Numbered from the stretch's first letter, positions 18,201 to 29,036 are shown. The stretch: DNA of 64,000 nucleotides from Pontiellaceae bacterium B12227 (GCA_029432775.1 JAROAZ010000008.1:1-64000), one strand, 5' to 3'. Notes: a model not told the origin generated them from the letters alone. Numbers and translations are program-made.

Positions 18201-18530
18201 GTCCCATGCATTGGTTGTACGGCTGATTTGGAAGTCAATAGATCCGTCCCACTCGGTATCAGTCGCATTGGGGGAATCAACCTGCATGCTGACAGGAAGC
18301 TCACCTCCGGTATACCCATTGGTGATGGTGGAAATGAAACCCGACCCGGCAGCGGAAACATCAAACGCATTGGAGTAGCTGCCAATCTGGGCCCAGTCGT
18401 TCTGAGAGGCAAGATCACCGTCTGAGTAGGACGGAGAGTCCGTCGAACTGAAACTGGTGTTGATGGGCAGAGCAGCCCATGATGACACAACCCCCATGCT
18501 CATAAACATGGCTATCATTACTTTTTTCAT
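15204..18530 (-). CDS. Large secreted multi-domain protein (LamG-like, Fn3-like)
   Basis: This protein of about 1,108 residues starts at an ATG preceded by GAGGAGATAG, with signal peptide MKKVMIAMFMSMGVVSSWA. Two similar beta-sandwich (LamG-like) segments begin near residues 20 and 380; both contain YS(D/N)GDLA(S/G)Q(N/D)(D/L)W. Each is followed by an Fn3-like segment, with ATGLDGAVSLSWN near 290 and a second near 640. DYDSDGISNGEEWG near 1010 is a calcium-loop motif and RFYKLEI ends the protein. No catalytic motif is visible. It is likely a carbohydrate-binding or surface protein, transcribed alone. Confidence 0.8.
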   Translation of the reverse strand: MKKVMIAMFMSMGVVSSWAALPINTSFSSTDSPSYSDGDLASQNDWAQIGSYSNAFDVSAAGSGFISTITNGYTGGELPVSMQVDSPNATDTEWDGSIDFQISRTTNAWDGGAVVEFGLSVANNFLNPGNESAGDEWDIRIATENAGGEDRLDISIQKSPGWATPVRLTPAQAGWDGAGGSDLTTDNLRAVFNVRKTRVDKTYAISVDVINLDTSTTNFGSVAILQTVSNAYNAATLPYFVIQHDGGADIGTPSERFDATIDALSIDVTENVAPLLDAPVLIATGLDGAVSLSWNTVFEAGSYDLTWSSTSNGTYAAVSGGSGLTTNAFTDTGLPNGIERWYKVAAKATGATDAVSDPVPATPVSIAVNASVLNTTFTNLALYSNGDLAGQDLWQAISASNPKAFEVDVSGDGFADSEPFAAFATNGGNHVVYNRLIANGVGHEWSGTVSFNINAIADGDIVTNIVGTTTNIGTIANLSGAEEFFRFGLSSDTDNTDIDPQANDDIVWVVRNDASDKLGIGLNMRGYDINTSLRLEPGQIGWDPLWSSTNAAPDLETDLITLDWNIRNSTVSDLFNGQVIATVGGNSYTGLIVYTEDTLSQSPDVYAAETVKFAMGHRIPDGQALYVAVDSVSVAHTNASAIPYAAPILSAASGVASLTIDLNWSNASEADSFKIYRSEVYGSEGSLIDTVTGTSYTDADPTLQDVRSYMYTVKAVYDGGSAVVASSQVAVWALAQKADLWFPGGDSVRNWCTGNEIYGGDTWTAVAGNGFTHFVEGTGIDGSLLIAGDIGNHNTNLCPLVYGLGQGDIDANALRANSGSDTVRYRMDNASFLFWVQGPAGPVNASVENPEIEYEVGSMTLVKLGTSDPGYVHIAIRNSGQWYVTENTYTKNQDGIINVLNEKWIPLTLATVTDTDRMTVIGAGAGTLGSSLSLTSVDAVGWFIDSMDSPGTTYSYLNLLKMTYGSSPSTYQNWAAGFGVYNDAGAFTNDYDSDGISNGEEWGLNGNPNNSDSRGALDRYSSIDETGTNFLYVYPRLQSADRPVYTIVDDGDLVYAPDFTNVTAHTVLGFGGPWINGSGGENNDLESVTNSIPITENVRFYKLEITEP

Positions 18531-18951
18531 GTCTATCTCCTCGGTGTTATTTCTTTCCGGCAGCTCCAATCAGCTTGAGCCAAAACAGAATGACAGTGGG
18601 CCGCATCGTCTACGACAAACCCAAACGCCTTTTCCGCACGTTTTGTATATAACATCCATACGGCCTACGGGGACAGAGCCATTCAGACATAAGACCATGC
18701 GTTTATTGCACTACCCAACCCTGAACCCATCTCATATTGCACAGATCCCAGTTAGATAATGATCTTTGCACAAAGATGAATCAGAAAACTGCCCGGCAGC
18801 ACAATCAGGAAAAATGAATGCATAGAAACTCCGGAAGCCGCCCCTTTCTTCTCTATCATTTCACCTTGCTCCACAGGCATAAACTCGCCAAAGTGCGCGC
18901 TTTGAATTTCTAACCTGAACAAGTACGAAATAAGCAGTACGAAAGGAAAAC
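18531..18951. other. Intergenic region between divergent genes
   Basis: These 421 bp separate the large secreted protein gene (minus) from the small cytosolic protein gene (plus). I see no convincing gene. A 72-codon minus-strand frame here overlaps the downstream start and has no ribosome binding site. The short direct repeat AGTACGAAA occurs twice just before the plus-strand gene. It presumably holds both promoters. Confidence 0.5.
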
Positions 18952-19323
18952 ATGGCTGAAGAAAACGCACTCGAAAACATCCAGATCGACGGTTCCAACC
19001 TCTGGAAAGAAGAAAACTTTACTGACCTCCAGACCGGAAGCATTCGTAAACTGACCCCGATTAAAATCGACGGCTCCGAAGACGAAGCCCGCGAAGCCTC
19101 CTGGTCGGCCACGACGAACATCATGACCCCCGGCGGAGCACTGCCGATTTCCGGCGAAATTGATGCCTCCAATCTGGAAGAAGCAGTGGCCAAGTTTCCG
19201 GAAGCCATCAATCTTGCCATTCAGAAACTGCAGGAAGACATGATCAAAATGCAGCAGGAACAGGCCAATAAAATCATCACGCCCGATGAGCTGCGCGGCG
19301 GAAAGAGCGACATCATCATCTAG
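18952..19323 (+). CDS. Conserved small cytosolic protein of unknown function
   Basis: This 123-residue protein has no signal peptide or membrane segment, and AAAGGAAAAC precedes the ATG. The pattern NLWKEENFTDLQTGSIRKLTPI...IMTPGGALPISGEIDASNLEEAVAKFP...AI.KLQEDM recalls a conserved proteobacterial family of about 120-140 residues, usually called cytoplasmic protein, with no known activity. That match is from memory. Residues 80-110 are probably a coiled coil. It has its own terminator. A strict palindrome copy in codons 14-18 encodes SNLWK. Confidence 0.75.
   Translation: MAEENALENIQIDGSNLWKEENFTDLQTGSIRKLTPIKIDGSEDEAREASWSATTNIMTPGGALPISGEIDASNLEEAVAKFPEAINLAIQKLQEDMIKMQQEQANKIITPDELRGGKSDIII
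18993..19007. repeat. TTCCAA-N3-CTGGAA palindrome (spacer CCT)
   Basis: Strict-class copy inside the small cytosolic protein gene, read as SNLWK. Confidence 0.75.
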
Positions 19324-19353
19324 TCTGATAATTTTTTTACAGACTCATGATTC

Positions 19354-19388
19354 ACAGGAATCGCCCACGGCGTTTCCTGTTTTTTTTT
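19354..19388 (+). terminator. Rho-independent terminator
   Basis: ACAGGAA...TTCCTGT stem with internal CGCC/GGCG pairing, followed by about nine T. It ends the small cytosolic protein transcript. Confidence 0.9.
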
Positions 19389-19524
19389 GCTCTGGACACC
19401 GCCCCGCCTAAGGAGTAAACCCGTGATGTCGGGACAGGAGAAGAATTATACCCATTCCTCTTTTCTTCTGCTTCGGATGTCAGGCGTATGGGTTATACGT
19501 CTGCGCGGGCGGCCCCCACCGTCC

Positions 19525-19556
19525 ATCCAGGGGTTGGAATATTCCAATCCCTGGAA
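19525..19556. repeat. Back-to-back pair of the 15-bp palindrome
   Basis: A near copy (ATCCAG-GGG-TTGGAA, 19525-19539) and a strict copy (TTCCAA-TCC-CTGGAA, 19542-19556) are separated by two bases, in the gap before the sulfatase operon end. Together they form a longer dyad centred on GGAATATTCC. Confidence 0.75.
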
Positions 19557-19622
19557 AACCATAAGCGGGGCAGCGCCGGACAACCGCTTCTCCCACCTCC
19601 CCGCTTTTCATTGCGGATTTAT

Positions 19623-21140
19623 TCACTGCCCGGAAAAATAGTGTTCCAACTGAGACTGAAGCGTCTGCTTAATACGTTTGTATTCAGGATTCAGAGCAAG
19701 GTTTGAGGTTTCGAGTGGATCGGCCTCGTAGTCATACAGCTCAACAGAATCAATCAGAGCATCATCATACCGGCCGGTTTCGGCGACGCTGCGATCCACC
19801 CAGAAAACGGCGCGGTAGCGCCCGGTGCGCATGGAGTAGCCCATCTTATCTTTTTTCCAATGGTCGGGATACTGGCTCATCGAAAACTCCTTCACCGTAG
19901 CTTGCGGATTTCCAAGGATTGGAAACAGACTGGTACCTTCCAGTTGTGCGGGGATTGAAAGTCCGGTCAGCTCGCACAACGTGGGGAAAATATCGACCGA
20001 CTCCACCATCGAGCCCGTTTTTCCAACCTCTGGAAACTGTGGTGAAGCAATGATGAGCGGAGAATGCGTGGCCTGCTCATAGTTCGAATGCTTGCACCAG
20101 ATATTATGATCACCGAGGTGCCAGCCATGGTCACCCCAAAGCACAACGATGGTATTTTGATCGAGCCCGGTTTCTTTCAGTTTGGCAAGCAGTTTCCCGA
20201 TTTGCGCATCCACATACGAAACGCAGGCGCGATAGCCATGGATCAACTCAAGCTGCTTTTCAGCATCGGCGGACAGCTTTTTGATATCGATATCGGAATA
20301 GCCGTTCAGTTCGTGCCCCGGATGCAAGGCATAACCCGGCGCTCCTTTGGGAGCTTCGCGAAATTCAGCCAGGTCGATTTCCGAACGGTCGTATAGATCC
20401 CAATATTTCTTCGGGGCCACGAAAGGCAGGTGTGGCTTGCGATAGCCCATGGTCAGGAAAAACGGTTCGTCTGATTTCGCAAAGTCCTCCAGCATGGCCA
20501 GGCCCCAGTCGGTCATTGCTCCATCGGAATAGGCATTATCCGGAAGATCAAGGCACTCGGTCGACGGCTTGGCATCCAGCTTCGCCATGAACTGTTGCTT
20601 TTCCTTATATTTCTTCAGGCCGCTTTTTTCGAGTTTCTTTACGGCGTCATGAATGGCCGGAGCCTGATATTGCTGGTAAAGCGCCGGTACTTTCCCTTCG
20701 GCATAAGGTAGGTCTTCCGGCGAAACATAGGGGATCGACCACGACGGCGGATCATCATTTTTAAAGCCGTGCATGATCTTGCCCGAACCCGCCGTGGCAT
20801 AGCCCGCTTTCTTAAAATATTCCTGCATGGTGAATGCGGCCGGGCATTCTTCGCGACAGGTATGCTGAAGATCCCAGACCCTGGTTGTGTCCGGCCGCAG
20901 CCCGCTGAACATGCTGGCGCGCGACGGCCCGCACACGGCCTGCTGAATATAATGATGCTCGAACAACATTCCGCTGGAGGCGAGCGCATCTATATTCGGC
21001 GTCTGCATATGCACGGCCCCATAACAGCCCAGCTCCGGCTTGAGGTCATCCATCGACAGAAACAGAATGTTGGGTTGCTTCGCACTCACTGCAAGCCCGA
21101 TGAAAACCAACGGCAGGATTAATAGTTTTGATAATTTCAT
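19623..21140 (-). CDS. Sulfatase, S1 family (iduronate-2-sulfatase-like)
   Basis: This 505-residue exported sulfatase has signal peptide MKLSKLLILPLVFIGLAVSA. Metal ligands are in PNILFLSMDDLKPELGCYG. The formylglycine motif is QAVCGPSRASMFSGLRP (Cys70, C-G-P-S-R). GSGKIMHG, GYRKPHLPFVAPKKYWDLYDR, and VVLWGDHGWHLGDHNIWCKHSNYE carry the other active-site residues. It should remove sulfate esters from sugar residues; the closest resemblance is to 2-O-sulfatases of the IDS type. It is the last gene of the 19.6-30.4 kb operon, 12 bp after GH5. Two strict palindromes fall inside. Confidence 0.93.
   Translation of the reverse strand: MKLSKLLILPLVFIGLAVSAKQPNILFLSMDDLKPELGCYGAVHMQTPNIDALASSGMLFEHHYIQQAVCGPSRASMFSGLRPDTTRVWDLQHTCREECPAAFTMQEYFKKAGYATAGSGKIMHGFKNDDPPSWSIPYVSPEDLPYAEGKVPALYQQYQAPAIHDAVKKLEKSGLKKYKEKQQFMAKLDAKPSTECLDLPDNAYSDGAMTDWGLAMLEDFAKSDEPFFLTMGYRKPHLPFVAPKKYWDLYDRSEIDLAEFREAPKGAPGYALHPGHELNGYSDIDIKKLSADAEKQLELIHGYRACVSYVDAQIGKLLAKLKETGLDQNTIVVLWGDHGWHLGDHNIWCKHSNYEQATHSPLIIASPQFPEVGKTGSMVESVDIFPTLCELTGLSIPAQLEGTSLFPILGNPQATVKEFSMSQYPDHWKKDKMGYSMRTGRYRAVFWVDRSVAETGRYDDALIDSVELYDYEADPLETSNLALNPEYKRIKQTLQSQLEHYFSGQ
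19910..19924. repeat. TTCCAA-N3-TTGGAA palindrome (spacer GGA)
   Basis: Perfect 6+6 copy inside the sulfatase gene, read as FPILGN. Confidence 0.85.
20021..20035. repeat. TTCCAA-N3-CTGGAA palindrome (spacer CCT)
   Basis: Strict-class copy in the same sulfatase gene, 97 bp upstream in gene sense, read as FPEVGK. Confidence 0.75.
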
Positions 21141-21152
21141 TACGGCCTCTAA

Positions 21153-22156
21153 TCAGTTGTTCAGCAATGCATCAAGCAGCGGCTTTCGCCATCTATTTTC
21201 ATCCGGGTCATAAACCCCGAAGCTCGAACAGAATTCCCAGTAGTTCCACGACATATCGCGTTTCTCCATTTCGCGCGTCAGAAAGTCCGTCCATCGCGCG
21301 CGCGATTCCATATCGGCTTTGCTGTAGGCACCGAACTCACCCACGTTAATGGGAATGTTATGTTTTTTCGACCACCGGACAGCTGCATCAAGATCTTCAG
21401 TCATTTCAGCTTTTTCTGCGGCGGTGCCCATCCATTTGGTTCCAACCGGAATATCCTGTTTCACCCAGCGGGCTCCCTGATGCGTGAAATTGAACGGCTC
21501 ATAAAAATGGACCGAGGCAATCAGGTTCCGATCGTTGGAAGGCAACTTCAGGTTTCTCAGATGATGAATCCGATTCCATCCCAGCGGAGCAACAAACAGG
21601 ATGCGCTCCGGATTCGTTTCCCGGATCAGCTGTATCGTCTTATTCTGAATCCGGTTCCAGATTTCGGGCGTCACTTTATTGGTCGGCTCATTCAACACTT
21701 CAAAAATGAGCGACTCCGGATGTCCTTTATAATGCTCTGCGAGTTGCTTCCAGATTTCAAACAGCCGATCCTCATGGGCTTCCGGATCTTCCATAAACTC
21801 ATGAAAATGGTGAACATTCAAAATTACTACCAAATCCCGTTCGAGCGCCTGATCGACCGCCTGCTCAACCCGCTTAAAAAAGGCTGGATCAATGGCGTAT
21901 GGAGCTTCTTCTGAAACGTGTGCAGACCAACGCACCGGAATACGGACCGAATCAAATCCGGCCTGCTTGATGAGATCGAAATAGGATTCCTTCAGTCGGG
22001 CAAACCAAGCGCCTTCACGCGGGGCCTCCAGCATATTGCCCATATTCACACCCCGACCGATTCGGGCGTTCCAATAGGCTGCATTCTGTTCCTCTCCGTT
22101 TGTGATTATCGACATCAGTACTCCTGCGATTAAAGCTGCGTTTGTTTTTCTCAGCA

Positions 22157-22157
<1 letters not shown>
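21153..22157 (-). CDS. Glycoside hydrolase family 5-like enzyme
   Basis: The protein has 334 residues with a short N-terminal export signal (MLRKTNAALIAGVLMSIITNG). The GH5 pattern is clear: GRGVNMGNMLEAP, FDSVRIPVRWSAH and ILNVHHFHEF. The acid/base is Glu157 in FEVLNEPT and the nucleophile Glu274 in NVGEFGAYSK; SWNYWEFCSSFGVYD closes the barrel. The family includes endo-beta-glucanases and mannanases, and the exact polysaccharide is unclear. The start overlaps the stop of the upstream sulfatase by one base (TAATG), so it is translationally coupled. Confidence 0.88.
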
Positions 22158-23685
<1,528 letters not shown>

Positions 23686-23689
<4 letters not shown>

Positions 23690-25167
23690 TTGTTACCCCA
23701 GTTCTGTTCACGCGTATGCGCATTGATTTCTTTTCGCCAGTCGTGCAGTACGGCCAGCATCTCCGCCGCCTTCTCCGGCATTTTTTCCGATAAATCGTTC
23801 TGCTCGCCGACATCCTTCGAGAGATCGTAGAGTTCGACATGGTCGGCGTTATACCATTCCAGCAACTTATAGTTTCCAATGCGCACCGCGCTGCTGTCGG
23901 TGTCGCCGGTACTGTATGGCCGGCTCGTCGGCGAGTGCCAGAACACGGGACCGCGCGCAAACGGGCGGCCTTTCAGCGAAGGAACCATGCTGACGCCATC
24001 TACATGGTTCTGCGGTTCTTTCGGCAGCCCTGCCATTTCGAGGAAAGTCGGAAAAAGATCCGAGCCGACCACGACATCGGACTCATTCACAAACCCCGGT
24101 TTTGTAACGCCTGGCCACTTCACAATAAAGGCCTCGCGAATGCCGCCTTCATAGAGCCAGCCCTTGCCGGTTTTCAGCGGCAGGTTACTGGTTGCCAGCG
24201 GACGCCCGCTGATCTTTCCGTTCTTTTCTCCACGGTTTGACAGCCCGCCGTTATCAGCCGTGAATGCAATGATCGTATCGTCCGCAATACCCAGCTTTTC
24301 CAAGGTCTGGAAAACACAGCCCAGACTTTCGTCGACGCTTTCGATCATCGCCGCATAAACCGGATTATTCTGATGCAGCAACTGATCGCCCCGTCCGGTT
24401 GCCTGATCGACCGCTGCATATTCAGGCCCATCAAACTTCAAGGTCTTGAGCTTGGCTTTATATTTTTTAACCAGTCGTTCCGGCGCTTCAAACGGGGTGT
24501 GAACGCCGTAATGCGAGAGATAAAGAAAGAACGGGTTCTCCGCGTTGTCCTCGATAAAATCAAGGCACTTGGTCGTCATGGTTTCGGTAATGTAGTCGCC
24601 GTCTTTTCCATCCTCCATGCCCGCAATATAATCCTTATCCAATCCGATTTCCCAGCCCGGCTTCAGCTTGGAGGTTTCTTTTTTTCGGTACGGATAAAAA
24701 TAGGTACTCGGAGCGCCCGCCGCGCCGGCGGCGATATTGACATCGAAGCCCATGTTCTGCGGAAGGTTCTTTTCGCCGTGCGGACCGGTGAGATGCCACT
24801 TGCCGGCAAAACAGGTTTTATATCCACCCGCGCCGAGCGCATGGCCCATGGTGCGATCGGTGGGCTGCAGGTGCCCCTTACCGCCGGGCACGCCGCCGCG
24901 TGCCGGAAATCTGCCGGTGATGACGCCGTACCGCGCAGGAAGGCAGCGCGGGTGCGGCGTGTAACCCTGCGTGTAGCGAACGCCTTCGCTGGCTAAGCGG
25001 TCAATGTTGGGCGTCTCATAAAACTTTGATCCCTGAACGCCCAGATCCATCCAGCCGAGATCATCCACATAAAACAGAATGATATTCGGTTTCTTGGCAG
25101 TCGGCGCCGCAAAACCCGGCGCAACCGATGCCATGATGGTGGCCTGCATAAAACTTCGTCTTTTCAT
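23686..25167 (-). CDS. Sulfatase, S1 family (CLPAR active site)
   Basis: This 493-residue sulfatase has a twin-Arg-like leader (MKRRSFMQATIMASVAPGFA) that could direct Tat export. Metal site PNIILFYVDDLGWMDLGVQGS is followed by the formylglycine motif HPRCLPARYGVITGRFPA (Cys75, C-L-P-A-R). AGKWHL, YLSHYGVHTPFEAP and IIAFTADNGGLSNRG are present. It is close to the sulfatase domain of 30600-32984, which has CLPSR. Sulfatases of this type often act on terminal or exo-sulfated residues, but specificity is not readable. A palindrome copy encodes FQTLE. Confidence 0.92.
24298..24312. repeat. TTCCAA-N3-CTGGAA palindrome (spacer GGT)
   Basis: Strict-class copy inside the sulfatase gene, read as FQTLE. 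Confidence 0.75.
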
Positions 25168-25185
25168 CGTTCTCTCCTGCTGATC

Positions 25186-26628
25186 TTAAAATGTTTTCGG
25201 CGGGTGTATCGGCCCGGAGGTTGCCATCCACTCTTTGACCGCCTTGCGCATGCGCTTCGTGATCTCTGGATATTTTAAAGCCACATTCTCCATTTCCCAA
25301 GGATCGCATTCATGATCATAGAGAATTTCCACTCCTTCACTGACTATATAACGGTACCGGGCATCCGTAGCGGACTGCGCATCGAGGATTTCTGAAAACG
25401 CATACTGCCGACCATTGGATTTCTTCCCTTCCAGCAGCGATACGATACTGAATCCGTTCTTTGCCGTTTCGTTTGGCTTTTCAACGCCAGCCAGTTCGAA
25501 GGTGGTCGGCACCAGATCCATCAGCTCCATCGGATGCGGATTGATTTGGTCCTGCGGGAAGCGCTTTGGATAGCTGACAATCATCGAGGTGGCCAGCGCT
25601 TCTTCGAACAGCGTTCCTTTGTGCAGCCGGCCATGATTTCCAAGAAAAATGGAATGATCGGAGAAGAAGATGATTACAGTTTCCTCAAGCTGACCTGATG
25701 ATTCCAGCGCATCGAGCAACCTGCCGATCTGCGCATCCATAAAGGCCACGTTCGCCGCCTCGCCCAGACGATCCTTTTCCGTTCGTTCATCGCTCTTAAC
25801 CGGTTTATTGTCTTTCAGTAACGGGGCGGGCACTTCATGCCCGAACGAATCGGTTTTAGGCGGAGGAATTTTCAGGTCTGCTATTTTATCATACCAGCGC
25901 TGCGGAACATCGTAAGGCCCATGCGGCAGACAGAAATTAAACCAAAGGAAAAACGGTTTCTGCGGGTCGCGCCCTTTCGTCAACCAATCCGCCCCGACCT
26001 GTGCGGTGAAGCCATCCAGATAATCAATATCCTCTTCCATCGTGCTCTTGTTGCCATAGCCGGTATTGTCTTTCACGAACTGCTCATAGACCCCGCGCGA
26101 CTTCAGATGCTTCACAAACGGCGAATCACTGATGTCTTTGCCATCCTTCAGCGCTTTCCACAGGGCATACCGCTCGCCGGTGCAGTTCACATCATCAAAG
26201 CCATATCCCATAAGAGCTTCATCTTTGGTTGCTTTCGGATTGTCCGCCGAACTCTTAATGTGCGACTTGCCAATGTAGGCGGTTTGATAGCCGGCTTCCC
26301 TGAGAACGGGCGGAAAGGTCCAGACGCCTTTTGGAAGTTTTCTGAGATGTCCGTTACGATAGAATCCTAAATTATGGGAATAGAGATTGGTCAGCAATCC
26401 ATTGCGCGACGGTCCGCACATCACGCCCTGACAAACTGCATTCGGGAAATAAACCCCCGTTGTCGCCAGGCGGTCCAGATTCGGCGTATAGCCAAAACCT
26501 TCACCCAGCTTGTTCATGAAACGCGGCATGAGATCGTCCGCCTCGATCCAGATAATATTCGGACGGCTATCCGCCAAACAGAACCCGCACACACCCAGGC
26601 AAACGTATAGATATATTTTATTTTTCAT
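25186..26628 (-). CDS. Sulfatase, S1 family
   Basis: The protein of about 480 residues has signal peptide MKNKIYLYVCLGVCGFCLA. The frame runs 22 codons further upstream, but those lie inside the GH95 gene; I chose the ATG that exposes the signal. Metal site NIIWIEADDLMPRFMNK, formylglycine motif GVMCGPSRNGLLTNLY (Cys71, C-G-P-S-R), and IIFFSDHSIFLGNHG are present. The usual WGDHG is replaced by FSDHS, a more divergent sulfatase. It overlaps the upstream gene by 11 bp. Specificity is unknown. Confidence 0.9.
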   Translation of the reverse strand: MKNKIYLYVCLGVCGFCLADSRPNIIWIEADDLMPRFMNKLGEGFGYTPNLDRLATTGVYFPNAVCQGVMCGPSRNGLLTNLYSHNLGFYRNGHLRKLPKGVWTFPPVLREAGYQTAYIGKSHIKSSADNPKATKDEALMGYGFDDVNCTGERYALWKALKDGKDISDSPFVKHLKSRGVYEQFVKDNTGYGNKSTMEEDIDYLDGFTAQVGADWLTKGRDPQKPFFLWFNFCLPHGPYDVPQRWYDKIADLKIPPPKTDSFGHEVPAPLLKDNKPVKSDERTEKDRLGEAANVAFMDAQIGRLLDALESSGQLEETVIIFFSDHSIFLGNHGRLHKGTLFEEALATSMIVSYPKRFPQDQINPHPMELMDLVPTTFELAGVEKPNETAKNGFSIVSLLEGKKSNGRQYAFSEILDAQSATDARYRYIVSEGVEILYDHECDPWEMENVALKYPEITKRMRKAVKEWMATSGPIHPPKTF

Positions 26629-29026
26629 TCTGTTTTCCAATCTGAATGGCAACTTGCTGTCCGACGTCCATCTGAAATTCCAGGACGTCATCACTCACGA
26701 CCCGCGTTTTGACTGGTTCGCCCGTACCGTCTAAGACCCTGGCATTTTTCGCTGAAGGAAACTTCAGGCGACACAATCCACCGATGCGCGCGATGACCTC
26801 TGCCCCGGTCAGCATGCTGTCTGACCACTGCGCAGAAACCACAAAATTTCCCCGGGCAACCAGACCGTCGAACGCGCCTTCGCTCCATACAACCGGCAGC
26901 GCCGGCAGGAGTTCGATTGCTCCCTCATGGCTTTGCAGCAGCATTTCGCTGACGCCGGCCATGACACCGAAATTACCATCGATCTGGAACGGCGGATGGA
27001 GCGTCCACAGGTTAGGGACCGTCTTCTCCGCAATGAAGAGACTGTAGACCTGATGCGCCTTGTCCCCCTCCTTCAGACGGGCGCGGCAATTCATACGGTG
27101 CGCCATGGCCCAGCCGGTGGTCAGATCTCCCCGCAGGTCGAGGGTTTTGCTCGCCGCGCCCATCCACTGCGGATTCGATGAATTAATCAGCGTACCCGGA
27201 TAGAGCGGGCACAGGTGGGATATATGACGATGCTTATCTTGCCCGATCGATCCATACACAGTCTCCTGCCGCCACTCTTTGATCTGTCCGGAATCCCCGA
27301 TGATGATCGGATCGAGGCGCGGCAGTTCAGCACGCACCTGAACGAGGTATGGATCTTCTTCCCCGAGTGTCTGGGCGACCTTCAAAACATCGGTGTGATT
27401 TTCCCAGACAAAACCCTGATCGAACGTTGTGCCCACCGTTATCCAGTGCTTTCCTTTGCCATCTAACCGGCCGGGAAACCCTTCAATTTGCTCAGGAGTC
27501 ACCGGATTCTCTGGAGAGGCCGAAGGCTCCACCAGCAGATAGTCCCCCTGCTCGATGAGCGTTTTTGAGAATAAGCGGCTCATGCCGAGCAATGCCGGAT
27601 AGGCGACTTCCTCGAGGTATTCGCGATCAAGCGTATAGTCGTAATAATCCATGAGGAGCTTGGTCGTAAAGCCGCCGGTCCCGGGCCCGGAATGCCCACC
27701 CGGCTTATTAATCTTGTAGGGGGTCGCTCCTGTGCCGATCGTCCATCCATTGCCTCCCGGCTCTTCAGACACGCGATCCGGATGATGTTCTTTCAGGAAT
27801 TCGCCGGCCTTCTTCTGCGCCTCCGGATGATAGGCTTTGAAATAGTTAATATAGGCCTCAAAGGTTTCTGCAAGATTGACCGCGCAGGCTCCCCAGTAGT
27901 TCATCTGCACGTTAACGTTGTGCCAGTACCCGCCCGTCCATGGTGTAATTTCGTAGCTGCTCCAGGCACCCTGCAAACCCGCCGGCAGGGTATTTTCGCG
28001 CGAGCTCGCGATCAGGAGATAACGCCCATAATGGAACATCAGTTCCTCCAGATAAGCATCCTTTTCACCATTCTTGTATTCATCAAGAAGCTGGTGTGTC
28101 GGCAGCAACGATTTCTTGGGACTAATCTGAAGATGCGCCCGCCCGAACAATCCTCCGTGATCTCCAATATGCCGCTGCCTCAATGCATCCGCCCCCTTGG
28201 CAACCGCGGCATCCAATATCGTATTGAGCCGCTCATGCGGGAATGCCTTCGGGTCCAGCTTTTCATGCGGTGGCAGGAGAAAAACATCGCTGCTCAATTC
28301 ATAGTTGGTTCCCGCCGCCATCACCACTGTGGCGCTATCGGCCTTCGAAACCGTGATCGAGTCCGCGCCGGCCTTTAACTGTCCGCCTTCGTTCAGGACA
28401 CGGAATTGTGCCTCATAGTTGTTGTTCTCGTTCGGCAGGCTGCCGGAGAGGATGATCCGGTTGCCTTTGGCCACAACGCGGCCGGTGCGCTTATCCTGCT
28501 CACGCAGGCTTTTCAGATACGGGATCTCCGGCGCAAGGGTAAACGAAACCGATGCCGGCTTGTCCGCGCTGAGACGAACAACCATCACTTCGTCCGGGTA
28601 GCTGATGAAATACTCTCGCTTGTACGTGACGCCATCGACTTCATACTGCACCGTTGCAATGCCCTCGTTGAGGTTCAGCGAACGACGGTAATTTGTCACG
28701 GCATCGTGCCCGAAGCGCAGCTTGATCTCCGCAAAACTCGTGAGCCCCCCCAGCCCATACAACCCCGAGTTAAACAACGTTTTTTCGGTCAGCTGAACCC
28801 GTTCGACATCGGTATATCCAAACACATTGGCCCCCATGTAGCCGTTGCCGATCGGATAGGACCAATGCTCCCACGCCTGATCATAAGGAAAAGTACCATT
28901 CTTCCGCGGCTCGGTCTCCACCGGGCCGACGGGCGCTGGTTCGGCCTCCCACAGCTCATAGATCCGCGACTCAGATAATGCGGAGCAGGCAATCAGGCAT
29001 AAGGCGGTGATCAAATATCTCTTCAT
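26618..29026 (-). CDS. GH95-like alpha-L-fucosidase (or alpha-L-galactosidase)
   Basis: The protein of about 802 residues has a length typical of GH95. Signal peptide MKRYLITALCLIACSALS is exposed by the ATG with AAAGGA ahead. Family features are WEHWSYPIGNGYMGANVFG, the NEGIATVQYEVDGVTYKREYFISYPDEVMVVRLS N-terminal beta domain, and the (alpha/alpha)6 barrel with HNVNVQMNYWGACAVNLAE. VEPSASPENP and HRHISHLCPLYPG, and the C-terminal PPFQIDGNFGVMAGVSEMLLQS, complete the match. GH95 enzymes remove alpha-1,2-L-fucose or L-galactose by inversion. This suggests fucose or L-galactose branches on the target glycan. Confidence 0.92.
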   Translation of the reverse strand: MKRYLITALCLIACSALSESRIYELWEAEPAPVGPVETEPRKNGTFPYDQAWEHWSYPIGNGYMGANVFGYTDVERVQLTEKTLFNSGLYGLGGLTSFAEIKLRFGHDAVTNYRRSLNLNEGIATVQYEVDGVTYKREYFISYPDEVMVVRLSADKPASVSFTLAPEIPYLKSLREQDKRTGRVVAKGNRIILSGSLPNENNNYEAQFRVLNEGGQLKAGADSITVSKADSATVVMAAGTNYELSSDVFLLPPHEKLDPKAFPHERLNTILDAAVAKGADALRQRHIGDHGGLFGRAHLQISPKKSLLPTHQLLDEYKNGEKDAYLEELMFHYGRYLLIASSRENTLPAGLQGAWSSYEITPWTGGYWHNVNVQMNYWGACAVNLAETFEAYINYFKAYHPEAQKKAGEFLKEHHPDRVSEEPGGNGWTIGTGATPYKINKPGGHSGPGTGGFTTKLLMDYYDYTLDREYLEEVAYPALLGMSRLFSKTLIEQGDYLLVEPSASPENPVTPEQIEGFPGRLDGKGKHWITVGTTFDQGFVWENHTDVLKVAQTLGEEDPYLVQVRAELPRLDPIIIGDSGQIKEWRQETVYGSIGQDKHRHISHLCPLYPGTLINSSNPQWMGAASKTLDLRGDLTTGWAMAHRMNCRARLKEGDKAHQVYSLFIAEKTVPNLWTLHPPFQIDGNFGVMAGVSEMLLQSHEGAIELLPALPVVWSEGAFDGLVARGNFVVSAQWSDSMLTGAEVIARIGGLCRLKFPSAKNARVLDGTGEPVKTRVVSDDVLEFQMDVGQQVAIQIGKQNEK

Positions 29027-29036
29027 ATTCATTCCT

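Noticed and set aside
18752..18970. 72-codon minus-strand frame with a hydrophobic start
   Set aside because: It overlaps the start of the plus-strand gene, has no ribosome binding site, and its hydrophobicity is likely chance in an AT-rich gap.
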